Part shown: positions 24,259 to 32,397 of the stretch, one piece after another | Layout: every line of letters begins with the position of its first letter | Numbering within the stretch: position 1 is the first letter of the stretch | Made by a program: the position numbers and the translations under genes | The notes under the pieces: model-generated | The model's database searches: none | Seen by the model: only the letters and a program-made list of their open reading frames with translations | Told to the model about the DNA's origin: nothing | From: Flavobacteriaceae bacterium | GTDB taxonomy: Bacteria; Bacteroidota; Bacteroidia; Flavobacteriales; Flavobacteriaceae | Reading direction: 5' to 3' | Assembly (NCBI GenBank): GCA_021151665.1 | Contig: JAGKWW010000024.1 | Location: 1-55,735, forward strand | DNA: 55,735 bases

Positions 24259-24302
24259 ATTTGTATGTACAAATGTAGTAATATTAATTGTTGTGTATAC
24301 AA
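24259..24302 (-). promoter_or_regulatory. marR promoter with two operator-like palindromes
   Basis: On the minus strand TTG (24302-24300), a 22-base spacer and TACATTTG (24277-24270) form the promoter. The perfect palindrome ATTTGTA-TG-TACAAAT (24259-24274) covers the -7 element, and TTGTGTATACAA (24291-24302) covers the -33 element. Both are good candidates for MarR binding. Confidence 0.65.
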
Positions 24303-24376
24303 GTGTTGTTGTTAAATTTTTGTTAACACGATCTGCAGCATTTATTTTGCTACCTTTATCTTTAAATGGAAATGAA

Positions 24377-24919
24377 ATGAAAATACCCGGAAAAAGATTT
24401 TTCTATCTGCTGCCCATACTTGGATTGCTCTGTTTCTCGTTTACTGAATCCGGCACACGTGAACCAAAACCGCTAAAGACGTACAATTCTGGCGTCGTAA
24501 AAGTGGATGCCTATGATTATGAAGGCTTGCAGTATTTTTTAAACCGGAAAACAGATACGACCTACATTGTAAATTTCTGGGCAACATGGTGTGTTCCCTG
24601 TGTGAAAGAGCTTCCTGCATTTGAGGGGCTGGCTGAAAAATACAAAGGATCGAAAGTAAAGGTATTGTTAGTGAGCCTCGACATGCCGAAGATGGTGGAA
24701 AGTAAATTGTTGCCTTTCATTAAAGAAAAAAAAGTAAAAAGCAGGGTTTTGCTGATGCGCGACCCAGATGCCAACAGCTGGATATCTAAGGTAGATGCAA
24801 AATGGAGCGGGGCGATACCGGCAACTCTGATATACAACCGCAACAAAAGGCAATTTTACGAACGTTCTTTCACCGCTGCGGAACTGGAAAAAGAGCTGGC
24901 TAAAATCAGGAAGAATTAG
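24377..24919 (+). CDS. TlpA-like thioredoxin-fold protein, membrane-anchored or secreted
   Basis: A 180-residue protein with an N-terminal hydrophobic segment (about residues 8-22) and a thioredoxin domain with active site WCVPC at 71-75. The cis-Pro is in GAIPATLIY near 145-153. It should be a periplasmic thiol:disulfide reductase. The start at 24377 is the only ATG in frame after two out-of-frame ATGs, and it precedes the hydrophobic segment. The redoxin gene follows after 31 bases. Confidence 0.88.
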   Translation: MKIPGKRFFYLLPILGLLCFSFTESGTREPKPLKTYNSGVVKVDAYDYEGLQYFLNRKTDTTYIVNFWATWCVPCVKELPAFEGLAEKYKGSKVKVLLVSLDMPKMVESKLLPFIKEKKVKSRVLLMRDPDANSWISKVDAKWSGAIPATLIYNRNKRQFYERSFTAAELEKELAKIRKN

Positions 24920-24950
24920 ATAGTAAAACTGAATATTAAATTAGTATAGA

Positions 24951-25562
24951 ATGAAATCTTTAAAATTTATTGTATTGTTCATCGTTTCGTCGCTCATGGC
25001 GGCATTTACCGTTGCTAAAACAGCCGGCGGGTACAAAGTAGGGGATATAGCTGCCGACTTCAGCCTGAAAAATGTAGATGGGAAACAGGTAGCCCTGAAA
25101 GATATTAAGGGCGCTAAAGGCTACATCGTTGTGTTTACGTGCAACCACTGCCCGTATGCGCAGGCGTATGAAGACCGTATCATTGCATTGGATAAAAAGT
25201 ATCGCAGCCTCGGATATCCGGTAGTGGCGATAAACCCCAATGATCCTAAAAAAGTGGCAGAGGACAGTTTTGAAAATATGCAGGCACGCGCGAAAGAGAA
25301 AAGTTATCCGTTCCCTTACCTTTTGGATGAGGGGCAAAAAGTATTTCCACGGTTTGGCGCTACCAAAACCCCACACGTTTATTTGCTGCAAAAAACAGAC
25401 AAAGGAAACAAGGTGGTTTACATTGGCGCTATTGATGATAATTATGAAGAAGAGTCAGCCGTAAAAGTTAAGTATGTTGAGGATGCGGTAGATGCGCTGC
25501 TGGCGGGGAAAGAAATTAAGGTAAAGGAAACGAAGGCTATTGGCTGTTCTATAAAAGCATAA
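24951..25562 (+). CDS. Thioredoxin-like redoxin, secreted
   Basis: A 203-residue protein with a signal peptide (MKSLKFIVLFIVSSLMAAFT) and a redoxin/AhpC-TSA fold. VFTCNHCPYAQAYEDR (61-76) carries a CNHC motif in the thioredoxin active-site position, and KTPHVYLLQ near 142-150 has the cis-Pro. A final CSIKA holds one more Cys. Proteins of this type are common in Bacteroidota, often beside TlpA-like genes, as here. The specific substrate is unknown. Confidence 0.88.
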   Translation: MKSLKFIVLFIVSSLMAAFTVAKTAGGYKVGDIAADFSLKNVDGKQVALKDIKGAKGYIVVFTCNHCPYAQAYEDRIIALDKKYRSLGYPVVAINPNDPKKVAEDSFENMQARAKEKSYPFPYLLDEGQKVFPRFGATKTPHVYLLQKTDKGNKVVYIGAIDDNYEEESAVKVKYVEDAVDALLAGKEIKVKETKAIGCSIKA

Positions 25563-25586
25563 TACCTTTGGCTAAAATATATATTT

Positions 25587-25901
25587 ATGAATCTGAATCA
25601 GGAACAATGGTGGGAGCAGGCACAGCAAGACGAAAATGCTGTAATACTCGATGTGCGCACACCCGACGAATGGAGCCGCGGCATAATACCCGGCGCTATC
25701 AATATCGATATTTATAAAGGGCAGGGTTTTATTTATGCTGTAGAAGAGCTCGATAAAAGTAAGAATTATTATGTATACTGCGCTGCCGGCGCCCGTAGCG
25801 GCCAGGCTTGCAATATTATGAACCAACTGGGCTTTGCCAATACGTACAACCTTGCGGGCGGTATCTCGCAATGGCACGGGCCCGTTGCCGACCCGGAATA
25901 A
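25587..25901 (+). CDS. Rhodanese-like single-domain protein
   Basis: A 104-residue rhodanese homology domain with active-site loop CAAGARS (Cys65). The CDC25/rhodanese motif LDVRTPDEWSRGIIPGAINI is at residues 21-40. No signal peptide is seen, so it is cytoplasmic and could transfer sulfane sulfur. It lies 24 bases after the redoxin gene in a thiol-chemistry cluster and ends at a strong terminator. Confidence 0.92.
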   Translation: MNLNQEQWWEQAQQDENAVILDVRTPDEWSRGIIPGAINIDIYKGQGFIYAVEELDKSKNYYVYCAAGARSGQACNIMNQLGFANTYNLAGGISQWHGPVADPE

Positions 25902-25905
25902 AAAA

Positions 25906-25930
25906 AGAGAGCGTCAGCTCTCTTTTTTTA
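25906..25930. terminator. Bidirectional terminator after the rhodanese gene
   Basis: AGAGAGC-GTCA-GCTCTCT is a 7-base perfect stem followed by T7 and preceded by A-rich sequence. It serves the rhodanese gene and the convergent response-regulator gene. Confidence 0.85.
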
Positions 25931-26359
25931 TGCTCTCTTAGCGGTAAAAGAATTGATGTTCTCTTTCCAGTAGTCGATAAGGTTCTTTATCTTCTCTTTG
26001 TAGTTATTATAATCGGTGCCTTTATGAATGTAGCCCTGAATGCTTAACTTATTGGCCTCGCGAACAGAATATTCATCCTGGGCGTTAGAGATGAAGATAT
26101 ACGGTATATCCTTATCCATAAATAATTCTTCATTCAGGATTATATTTCTCAACTCAAAGCCTCCAAGCTTTGGCATATTGATATCGGAAATCACGATAAA
26201 CGGCTCAATTTCAGGGCGTCTAAGGTATTCAAGCGCTTCGGTACTATCGGCAAAAAAAATGATCTTGTTTTTGTAGCCCAGGTCACGAAATATTTCCTGT
26301 AGGATGTCCCGGTCATCTTCATCGTCTTCTATGACCAGTATATCGCGGTGTCTTTTCAT
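25928..26359 (-). CDS. Single-domain response regulator
   Basis: A 143-residue receiver domain without an output domain. Acidic pocket EDDEDD (residues 11-16), phospho-acceptor Asp59 in ISDINMP, Ser/Thr in FISNAQ and the conserved Lys in IHKGTD are visible. It resembles Rcp1-type regulators that pass phosphate to other proteins. No kinase gene is adjacent. TACATTTG on the minus strand at 26422-26429 could be its -7 element. The 176-base spacer to the fnr-like gene holds nothing else I can support. Confidence 0.9.
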   Translation of the reverse strand: MKRHRDILVIEDDEDDRDILQEIFRDLGYKNKIIFFADSTEALEYLRRPEIEPFIVISDINMPKLGGFELRNIILNEELFMDKDIPYIFISNAQDEYSVREANKLSIQGYIHKGTDYNNYKEKIKNLIDYWKENINSFTAKRA

Positions 26360-26535
26360 ACGTTGGTAGTGTTGTGCATAGTTAACACTTGTTTAAGTGA
26401 AAACTGTTATGCTTTACACTGCAAATGTATCATTTTAGCGCATTGTTTGTAAGAAACTGAAATCACAAATATTTCTTAAATTAATCAAAACTTAAAAAAT
26501 ATCGCGGTGATAATATAGGGATTGGATGATGCAGC

Positions 26536-27210
26536 TTACATCTTGCGGAGGCCTGCAATATTGTTGAGGGTAATCTTCTTGCCCGAGAGCAAAATGAGTC
26601 CGGCTTTGTTGAATTCGCTCAGCAGCCTGATGCAACTCTCGGTAGCAGTACCGGCCATCCCGGCTATCTCTTCTCTCGAAAGCTTCAGGTTCAGGCTTCC
26701 GTCTTCGGCAGTTCCAAAGGTTTCGTGAAGGTAAATAAGTATTTCGGCAAGGCGTTGTTTTACAGATTTTTGTGCCATGGTTACCAAATGGTCATCCGCT
26801 TCCTTAAGGTCGCCGCAGATAGTGCGCATCACGTTCATCGAGAACTGGTTGTTCTCGTTAAAAAACTGCATGATCTCGCTTTTAGGAATAAAGCATACCT
26901 GCATATCTTCCAGCGCAATTGCGCTAAGGTTTACAGGCTCTTCGCTAATCATAGAACGTTGCCCCAAAAGCTCACCCTTAGTAGTTAGTTTAACAATTTG
27001 CTCATTTCCGTTAGGGCTCAGTTTGGTCATCTTGCACACTCCGGCCTTCACGCAAAAGATACCGTTTACATTTTCCCCTTCTGTAAAAATGGGCTCACCT
27101 TTTTTTACGGTATAAGATTCCTTGCAATCGGCAAGGCGTATTAATTCATTTTTATTGAGCGCCTTCAACGAGCTAAACTCCCTCACAATACATTGCTCAC
27201 ACTTCCCCAT
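26536..27210 (-). CDS. Fnr-like Crp/Fnr regulator of the cbb3 locus
   Basis: A 224-residue protein with an effector domain (about 20-140) and a C-terminal winged helix with the recognition region MAGTATESCIRLLSEFNKAG. The N-terminus MGKCEQCIVREF carries CxxC, and Cys29 is further on. Whether these bind an iron-sulfur cluster is unclear because the classical Fnr spacing is not matched. It is divergent from ccoI. A box ATGACAATTATCAT lies between the two genes, and the same motif precedes ccoS and hemN. I infer that this is the oxygen- or redox-responsive activator of the cbb3, haem and NAD genes. Confidence 0.9.
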   Translation of the reverse strand: MGKCEQCIVREFSSLKALNKNELIRLADCKESYTVKKGEPIFTEGENVNGIFCVKAGVCKMTKLSPNGNEQIVKLTTKGELLGQRSMISEEPVNLSAIALEDMQVCFIPKSEIMQFFNENNQFSMNVMRTICGDLKEADDHLVTMAQKSVKQRLAEILIYLHETFGTAEDGSLNLKLSREEIAGMAGTATESCIRLLSEFNKAGLILLSGKKITLNNIAGLRKM

Positions 27211-27242
27211 ACCTGTATTCTTAAAAAACTGTTAAACAGTCG

Positions 27243-27250
27243 CAAAGGTA
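27243..27250 (-). promoter_or_regulatory. -7 element of the fnr-like gene
   Basis: TACCTTTG on the minus strand matches TAnnTTTG, 32 bases before the start codon. The nearby Fnr-type box begins 28 bases upstream of it, closer than the 36 seen at activated promoters. Here the protein would overlap the core promoter, which suggests autorepression. Confidence 0.5.
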
Positions 27251-27264
27251 TAGAAAATTGTTAT

Positions 27265-27308
27265 ATGACAATTATCATATTTTGTTTTTAACGCTCACAG
27301 TAGCTTTG
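27265..27308 (+). promoter_or_regulatory. Fnr-type box and -7 element of ccoI
   Basis: ATGACAATTATCAT (27265-27278) and TAGCTTTG (27301-27308) are spaced 36 bases start to start. The transcript would begin about 20 bases before the ccoI ATG. The same box and spacing occur before ccoS, hemN and nadA. Confidence 0.75.
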
Positions 27309-27334
27309 TATCAGGTAATTGAGCATTAAAAAAT

Positions 27335-29704
27335 ATGGACGCAACAAATTGTTTTCATTGCGGTGTAGGGATCACTGCCAATGAAGAGATAGCGTATGAC
27401 GGGAAACTGTTTTGCTGCACAGGGTGCAAAACCGTCTACGAGATTTTCAGCGATAACGGACTGACCGGTTATTACGATTTCGAAAAATCGCCGGGGGCAA
27501 CCCCTCAGGATATTCACGGAAAATATGATTTCCTGGACAACACCGAAATTTCGGCCAGGCTACTGGATTTTAGCGAAGAGGGAGTACAGATCATCAGCCT
27601 TTATATACCTCATATTCACTGTAGCTCCTGTATATGGATTTTAGAGAACCTGAATAAACTGCGGCGGGGGATAAGCAGCAGCCAGGTAAACTTCCCTGAA
27701 AAAAAAGTACGTATTGTTTTTGACCCGTCCGGGCTCTCGCTGAAAGAGGTGGTCTTACTGCTTTGCACTATCGGCTACGAGCCTTATATCAGCCTCGAAA
27801 ACTATGACAACAAGCGAAAAGGCGTAAGCCGCGACCTGACCTATAAACTGGGTGTTGCATTTTTTTGTTTTGGAAATGTAATGCTATTGTCGTTTCCGGA
27901 ATATTTTGACGTAGATGAGTTTTGGCTCGAAAAATACAGGGGCTTTTTCCGCTGGCTGATTTTCGGCCTCTCCCTGCCCAGCTTTTTTTACGCCGCCAGC
28001 GGATATTACATCTCTGCCTGGAAAAGCATCAGGGCGCGAATGCTTAATATCGACATTCCCATTGCGCTTGGGCTTATTGTAATGTTTGTGCGCAGCACCT
28101 ATGACATTATCAGCGGACACGGGCAGGGCTTTTTTGACAGCCTCTGTTCTCTGGTGTTCTTTATGCTCCTGGGCAAGCTGTTTCAGCAAAAAACGTATAA
28201 CTTCCTATCTTTTGAGCGCGACTTTAAATCCTATTTTCCCGTAGCGGTAACCAAAATCCTGGCAGACCGCACAGAGCTGTCGGTGCCGGTATATGATATC
28301 GCTGCCGGCGACAGGCTGCTGATACGCAACCAGGAATTGATCCCCGTAGACGGTATACTGATGAGCGCCGAAACCGCGATAGACTACAGTTTTGTAACCG
28401 GAGAGGCGCTGCCTATTACTAAAAGGTCGGGCGATAAGGTATATGCCGGGGGCAAACAAATGGGGCCAGTGGTAGAGATAGAGGTGCTCTCATCGGTATC
28501 GCAAAGCTACCTCACCCAGTTGTGGAGTAACGATGTCTTTACCAAAAAAGACAAGCGCTCCTATAAAACAATGACCGATACCATCAGCCGTTACTTTACC
28601 CCGGTGCTGCTCGCTATAGCAGTTCTTGGATTTACATACTGGATATTTCGCGACAGCATTACGGCTTTTAATGTGTTTACGGCGGTACTCATTGTAGCCT
28701 GCCCGTGTGCCCTTGCGCTGAGTGCTCCGTTTACCCTGGGCAATGTACTGCGCATAATGGGTAAAAAGAAGCTATACCTTAAAAACGCCACTGTTATAGA
28801 ACAACTGGCGAAAGTAGATACTATTGTTTTTGATAAAACCGGTACAATAACCACCAACGGCAAATCGGATATACATTATGAAGGCGAAGATATCTCAAAA
28901 CACATCAGCCTTATCAAAAACGTCCTCCGGGGCAGCAACCATCCGCTAAGCAGGAGGCTTTACGAGATGCTGCCGGCTACCGAAATAAAAATTGTCCATG
29001 ATTTTGAAGAATTGACAGGAAAAGGCATACAGGGCCTGGTAGACGGAAGGCTCGTTAAGATAGGGTCGGCCGCATTTACCGGGCATTCTGAAACAAAATC
29101 ATTCCAGACCAACGTTCACATCGCGATAGATGGCAGGCATTTCGGCAAATATGTGTTTGACAACCTTTACCGCGAGGGGCTTGCAGAGCTTTTTACAGAT
29201 CTTGGGCGCACCTATAAACTTGCAATACTATCGGGCGATAATGAAGGCGAGCGCCAGGTGCTGGAGCAGTTACTGCCCAAAGGGACCGCTTTTATCTTCA
29301 ATCAAAGGCCGGAGCAAAAGCTGGCTTATATAGAAGAGCTTCAGTTTAAAGGGCACAATGTGATGATGGTGGGCGACGGGCTTAACGATGCGGGCGCGCT
29401 GGCGCAAAGCAATGTAGGCATCGCAATTTCGGAGAATGTAAATGTGTTTTCGCCCGCCTGCGATGGCATATTGGATGCATCGCAATTTAAGAACATTGCT
29501 TACTTCATGCGATATTCCAAAAACGCAGTGAAAACAATCAAGGGCAGCTTTACACTTTCGCTCCTTTATAATGTAGTAGGTCTTGCTTTTGCCGTTGCCG
29601 GAAAGCTGCTGCCCATTACTGCGGCTATCATCATGCCGCTCAGCACTATTACCATTGTGAGTTTTGTAACGCTGGCGAGTAATTTTTATTCAAAAAAACG
29701 CTGA
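27335..29704 (+). CDS. ccoI: cbb3 oxidase copper-loading P-type ATPase CcoI/FixI
   Basis: A 789-residue copper-translocating P1B ATPase that supplies copper for the CuB site of cbb3 oxidase. An N-terminal Cys-rich segment (C6, C9, C27, C28, C31) is followed by an HMA domain with CSSC at 96-99. TGEALP is at 355-360, the CPC of the transport site at 456-458, the phosphorylated Asp500 in DKTGT, and GDGLND further on. The first Cys-rich segment is typical of FixI in Bacteroidota. The Fnr-type promoter lies just upstream. ccoS follows after 88 bases. Confidence 0.95.
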   Translation: MDATNCFHCGVGITANEEIAYDGKLFCCTGCKTVYEIFSDNGLTGYYDFEKSPGATPQDIHGKYDFLDNTEISARLLDFSEEGVQIISLYIPHIHCSSCIWILENLNKLRRGISSSQVNFPEKKVRIVFDPSGLSLKEVVLLLCTIGYEPYISLENYDNKRKGVSRDLTYKLGVAFFCFGNVMLLSFPEYFDVDEFWLEKYRGFFRWLIFGLSLPSFFYAASGYYISAWKSIRARMLNIDIPIALGLIVMFVRSTYDIISGHGQGFFDSLCSLVFFMLLGKLFQQKTYNFLSFERDFKSYFPVAVTKILADRTELSVPVYDIAAGDRLLIRNQELIPVDGILMSAETAIDYSFVTGEALPITKRSGDKVYAGGKQMGPVVEIEVLSSVSQSYLTQLWSNDVFTKKDKRSYKTMTDTISRYFTPVLLAIAVLGFTYWIFRDSITAFNVFTAVLIVACPCALALSAPFTLGNVLRIMGKKKLYLKNATVIEQLAKVDTIVFDKTGTITTNGKSDIHYEGEDISKHISLIKNVLRGSNHPLSRRLYEMLPATEIKIVHDFEELTGKGIQGLVDGRLVKIGSAAFTGHSETKSFQTNVHIAIDGRHFGKYVFDNLYREGLAELFTDLGRTYKLAILSGDNEGERQVLEQLLPKGTAFIFNQRPEQKLAYIEELQFKGHNVMMVGDGLNDAGALAQSNVGIAISENVNVFSPACDGILDASQFKNIAYFMRYSKNAVKTIKGSFTLSLLYNVVGLAFAVAGKLLPITAAIIMPLSTITIVSFVTLASNFYSKKR

Positions 29705-29728
29705 TATAGCGCGTTAAAATCGACGCTT

Positions 29729-29772
29729 ATGACAAATATCATGTTTTAGGCTAAACCGCCGAAGTACTTTTG
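29729..29772 (+). promoter_or_regulatory. Fnr-type box and -7 element of ccoS-ccoNO
   Basis: ATGACAAATATCAT (29729-29742) and TACTTTTG (29765-29772) are spaced 36 bases start to start. The -7 element ends 20 bases before the ccoS ATG. The structural genes therefore have their own promoter in addition to that of ccoI. Confidence 0.78.
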
Positions 29773-29792
29773 TTAACATAAATTTAAGAGGT

Positions 29793-29972
29793 ATGAGCGT
29801 AATCTATTTATTGATCTGCATCAGTATTGTCGTCGCCATCTCCTTTTTTATCGCATTCGTAAAAGCGGTAAAAAGCGGGCAGTATGACGACGAATACACA
29901 CCGAGCGTCAGGATGCTTTTTGACGACGAGCTGAAAGAAAATCAAACCAAAACCAAATCTAATAATAAGTAA
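29793..29972 (+). CDS. ccoS: cbb3 oxidase maturation protein CcoS
   Basis: A 59-residue protein: one membrane helix (about residues 4-22, IYLLICISIVVAISFFIAF) followed by GQYDDEYTPSVRMLFDDE (29-46), the family hallmark of CcoS, and a Lys/Asn-rich tail. CcoS is needed for insertion of cofactors into the catalytic subunit. It lies 2 bases before the fused oxidase gene. The start at 29793 follows an A/T-rich leader. Confidence 0.95.
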   Translation: MSVIYLLICISIVVAISFFIAFVKAVKSGQYDDEYTPSVRMLFDDELKENQTKTKSNNK

Positions 29973-29974
29973 TT

Positions 29975-32176
29975 ATGGAAGTTCAACAGTTTTATTACGA
30001 CAATAAAATAGTTAAGAAGTTTCTTTACGCGTGCATCGTATTTGGGGTCGTGGGCATGCTTGTGGGGTTGCTCCTGGCAACTATGTATCTGTTCCCCAAT
30101 CTTACAGATGGTATTCCGTGGCTTAGCTATGGGCGTTTAAGGCCGCTGCATACCAATGCAGTAATCTTCGCATTTGTAGGTAACGCTATTTTTGCGGGAG
30201 TATATTATTCACTTCAGAGGCTTTTAAAGGCCCGTATGTTCAGCGATGTGCTCAGCAATATAAACTTCTGGGGCTGGCAGCTCATTATCGTTGCCGCTGC
30301 CATTTCGCTGCCGATGGGATACACCACTTCAAAAGAATATGCCGAGCTTGAATGGCCTATAGATATTGCAATTGCATTAGTATGGGTAGTGTTCGGTATC
30401 AATATGATAGGTACCATCCTTCGCAGGAGGGAGCGCCACCTGTATGTTGCCGTATGGTTCTACATCGCAACGTTTGTAACGGTAGCCGTGCTTCACATTT
30501 TCAACAGCCTGGAGCTTCCGGTTAACGGACTTAAGAGTTACTCGGTATATGCAGGTGTTCAGGATGCGCTGGTACAATGGTGGTATGGGCACAACGCAGT
30601 AGCTTTCTTCCTTACTACGCCGTTCCTTGGGCTTATGTACTACTTCCTTCCAAAGGCAGCCAATCGCCCGGTATATTCATACAGGCTTTCTATCATCCAC
30701 TTCTGGTCATTGATATTCATTTATATCTGGGCAGGCCCTCACCACCTTCTGTATTCGGCACTGCCGGATTGGGCACAAAACCTTGGCGTAGTATTCTCTG
30801 TAATGCTTATTGCACCATCATGGGGTGGTATGATCAATGGCTTGTTAACCCTTAGGGGCGTGTGGGATAAAGTACGCACAGAGCCTGTACTTAAGTTCTT
30901 TGTGGTAGCTATAACAGGATATGGTATGGCAACCTTCGAGGGGCCGATGCTTTCACTGAAAAACGTAAACGCTATTGCCCACTTTACCGACTGGATCGTG
31001 GCTCACGTGCACGTTGGCGCGCTGGCCTGGAACGGCTTCCTTACTTTCGGTATGCTATACTGGCTGCTGCCAAGAATGACCAAAACAACACTTTACTCTA
31101 ATAAGCTTGCCAACTTCCATTTCTGGATTGGTACGCTGGGTATCATACTGTATGCTCTTCCAATGTATGTTGCCGGTTTCCTTCAGGCTTCTATGTGGAA
31201 ACAGTTTAACCCTGACGGAACCCTTGTATACGGTAACTTCCTTGAAACTGTAAAAGAGATCATGCCGATGTATGCCATGAGGGCAGTAGGAGGTACACTT
31301 TACCTTATCGGGTTGCTTGTATGTGTGTATAACATTGTAATGACCGTACGCCAGGGCCAGAAAGTTGAAGATGAACTTGCAGAGGCCCCTGCACTTGCCA
31401 AAATAAGCCCGAACAGGCTAAAAGGGGAGAAATTCCACCCTTGGCTCGAAAGGAAGCCGATACAGCTTACTATCCTTGCCACAGTTGCTATCCTCATCGG
31501 TGGTATTATCCAGATCGTTCCTACTATCATGGTAAAATCCAATATCCCGACTATATCAAGCGTGAAGCCTTATACACCGCTTGAGCTCGAGGGCCGCGAC
31601 CTTTACATCCGCGAGGGTTGTGTTGGGTGCCACTCTCAGATGATACGTCCGTTCCGCAGTGAGGTTGAGCGATATGGCGAATACTCAAAATCAGGTGAGT
31701 ATGTTTACGACCACCCATTCCTTTGGGGATCTAAGAGAACGGGTCCGGACCTCTTAAGGGTAGGGGGCAAGTACAGCGACAACTGGCACTTTAACCACCT
31801 TTGGGATCCGCAAAGCACCTCTGCAGGTTCTATCATGCCGGCTTACAAATGGCTCTTTGACAACAAGAAGATGAACTACTCTGAAACCCAGAAGAAAATG
31901 CAGGTGATGGTTACGCTGGGTGTTCCGTATACAGAGGCTGAGATTGCAAATGCTCCGAAAGCCGTGGCCGAGCAGGCAGCCAAAATTGAGGCAAGCCTTC
32001 ACGCAGACCCTGACTTTGTGAAAAGTTATGGAGACAGTAAAAAAGCCGCTGCCGCAAAAGGCGAAGAGTTTGTACCGATGAAAGACAGGGAAGTTGTGGC
32101 GCTTATTGCCTACCTGCAACGCCTTGGTACCGATATTAAAGTGAAAAATGCAACCGCGGAAAACCTTAAAAAATAG
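29975..32176 (+). CDS. ccoNO: cbb3-type cytochrome c oxidase, fused subunits I and II (CcoN-CcoO)
   Basis: A 733-residue fusion. The CcoN part (about residues 1-480) has twelve or so helices. His59 in RPLHTN is a haem b ligand, HNAVAF and GPHHLLY carry CuB ligands, and HVHVGALAW carries the remaining haem ligands. The CcoO part (about 490-733) has one helix and a haem c site EGCVGCHSQ with a Met-containing MPAYKWLF further on. It reduces O2 to water at low oxygen while pumping protons. Such fusions are typical of Bacteroidota. A charged Lys/Ala/Glu-rich region lies near the C-terminus. Confidence 0.97.
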   Translation: MEVQQFYYDNKIVKKFLYACIVFGVVGMLVGLLLATMYLFPNLTDGIPWLSYGRLRPLHTNAVIFAFVGNAIFAGVYYSLQRLLKARMFSDVLSNINFWGWQLIIVAAAISLPMGYTTSKEYAELEWPIDIAIALVWVVFGINMIGTILRRRERHLYVAVWFYIATFVTVAVLHIFNSLELPVNGLKSYSVYAGVQDALVQWWYGHNAVAFFLTTPFLGLMYYFLPKAANRPVYSYRLSIIHFWSLIFIYIWAGPHHLLYSALPDWAQNLGVVFSVMLIAPSWGGMINGLLTLRGVWDKVRTEPVLKFFVVAITGYGMATFEGPMLSLKNVNAIAHFTDWIVAHVHVGALAWNGFLTFGMLYWLLPRMTKTTLYSNKLANFHFWIGTLGIILYALPMYVAGFLQASMWKQFNPDGTLVYGNFLETVKEIMPMYAMRAVGGTLYLIGLLVCVYNIVMTVRQGQKVEDELAEAPALAKISPNRLKGEKFHPWLERKPIQLTILATVAILIGGIIQIVPTIMVKSNIPTISSVKPYTPLELEGRDLYIREGCVGCHSQMIRPFRSEVERYGEYSKSGEYVYDHPFLWGSKRTGPDLLRVGGKYSDNWHFNHLWDPQSTSAGSIMPAYKWLFDNKKMNYSETQKKMQVMVTLGVPYTEAEIANAPKAVAEQAAKIEASLHADPDFVKSYGDSKKAAAAKGEEFVPMKDREVVALIAYLQRLGTDIKVKNATAENLKK

Positions 32177-32181
32177 ATGTT

Positions 32182-32370
32182 ATGCTAAAGTTTATGAGAC
32201 ACCCGCTGGAAACGATCGCTAATGTAGAGATCTATCCGATAATATCGCTCCTTATGTTCTTTGTGTTCTTCATCGTGCTTTACGCCTGGGTGATAGGGTA
32301 CCGGAAAGAGAAGATAACCGAGATGAGCCTCCTGCCTTTTGACGGGGAGCAAGATAACCTGAACCAATAG
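32182..32370 (+). CDS. ccoQ: cbb3 oxidase subunit CcoQ-like
   Basis: A 62-residue protein with one membrane helix (about residues 18-39, IISLLMFFVFFIVLYAWVIG) and an acidic C-terminus (LPFDGEQDN). It matches the size and position of CcoQ, which stabilises the complex. It is 5 bases after the fused oxidase gene and 27 before ccoP. Sequence conservation in CcoQ is low, so the call rests on context. Confidence 0.88.
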   Translation: MLKFMRHPLETIANVEIYPIISLLMFFVFFIVLYAWVIGYRKEKITEMSLLPFDGEQDNLNQ

Positions 32371-32397
32371 CAAACCAATAATTTAAAATTTACAGAG

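Noticed and set aside
26450..26478. Inverted repeat TAAGAAA / TTTCTTA in the spacer after the fnr-like gene
   Set aside because: Only 7 A/T-rich pairs with a 15-base loop; expected by chance in AT-rich spacers and without a T run.
27256..27273. An 18-base near-palindrome AATTGT-TATATG-ACAATT overlapping the Fnr-type box
   Set aside because: It is not repeated at the other promoters of the set, so the shared ATGAC-N4-ATCAT box is the better explanation.
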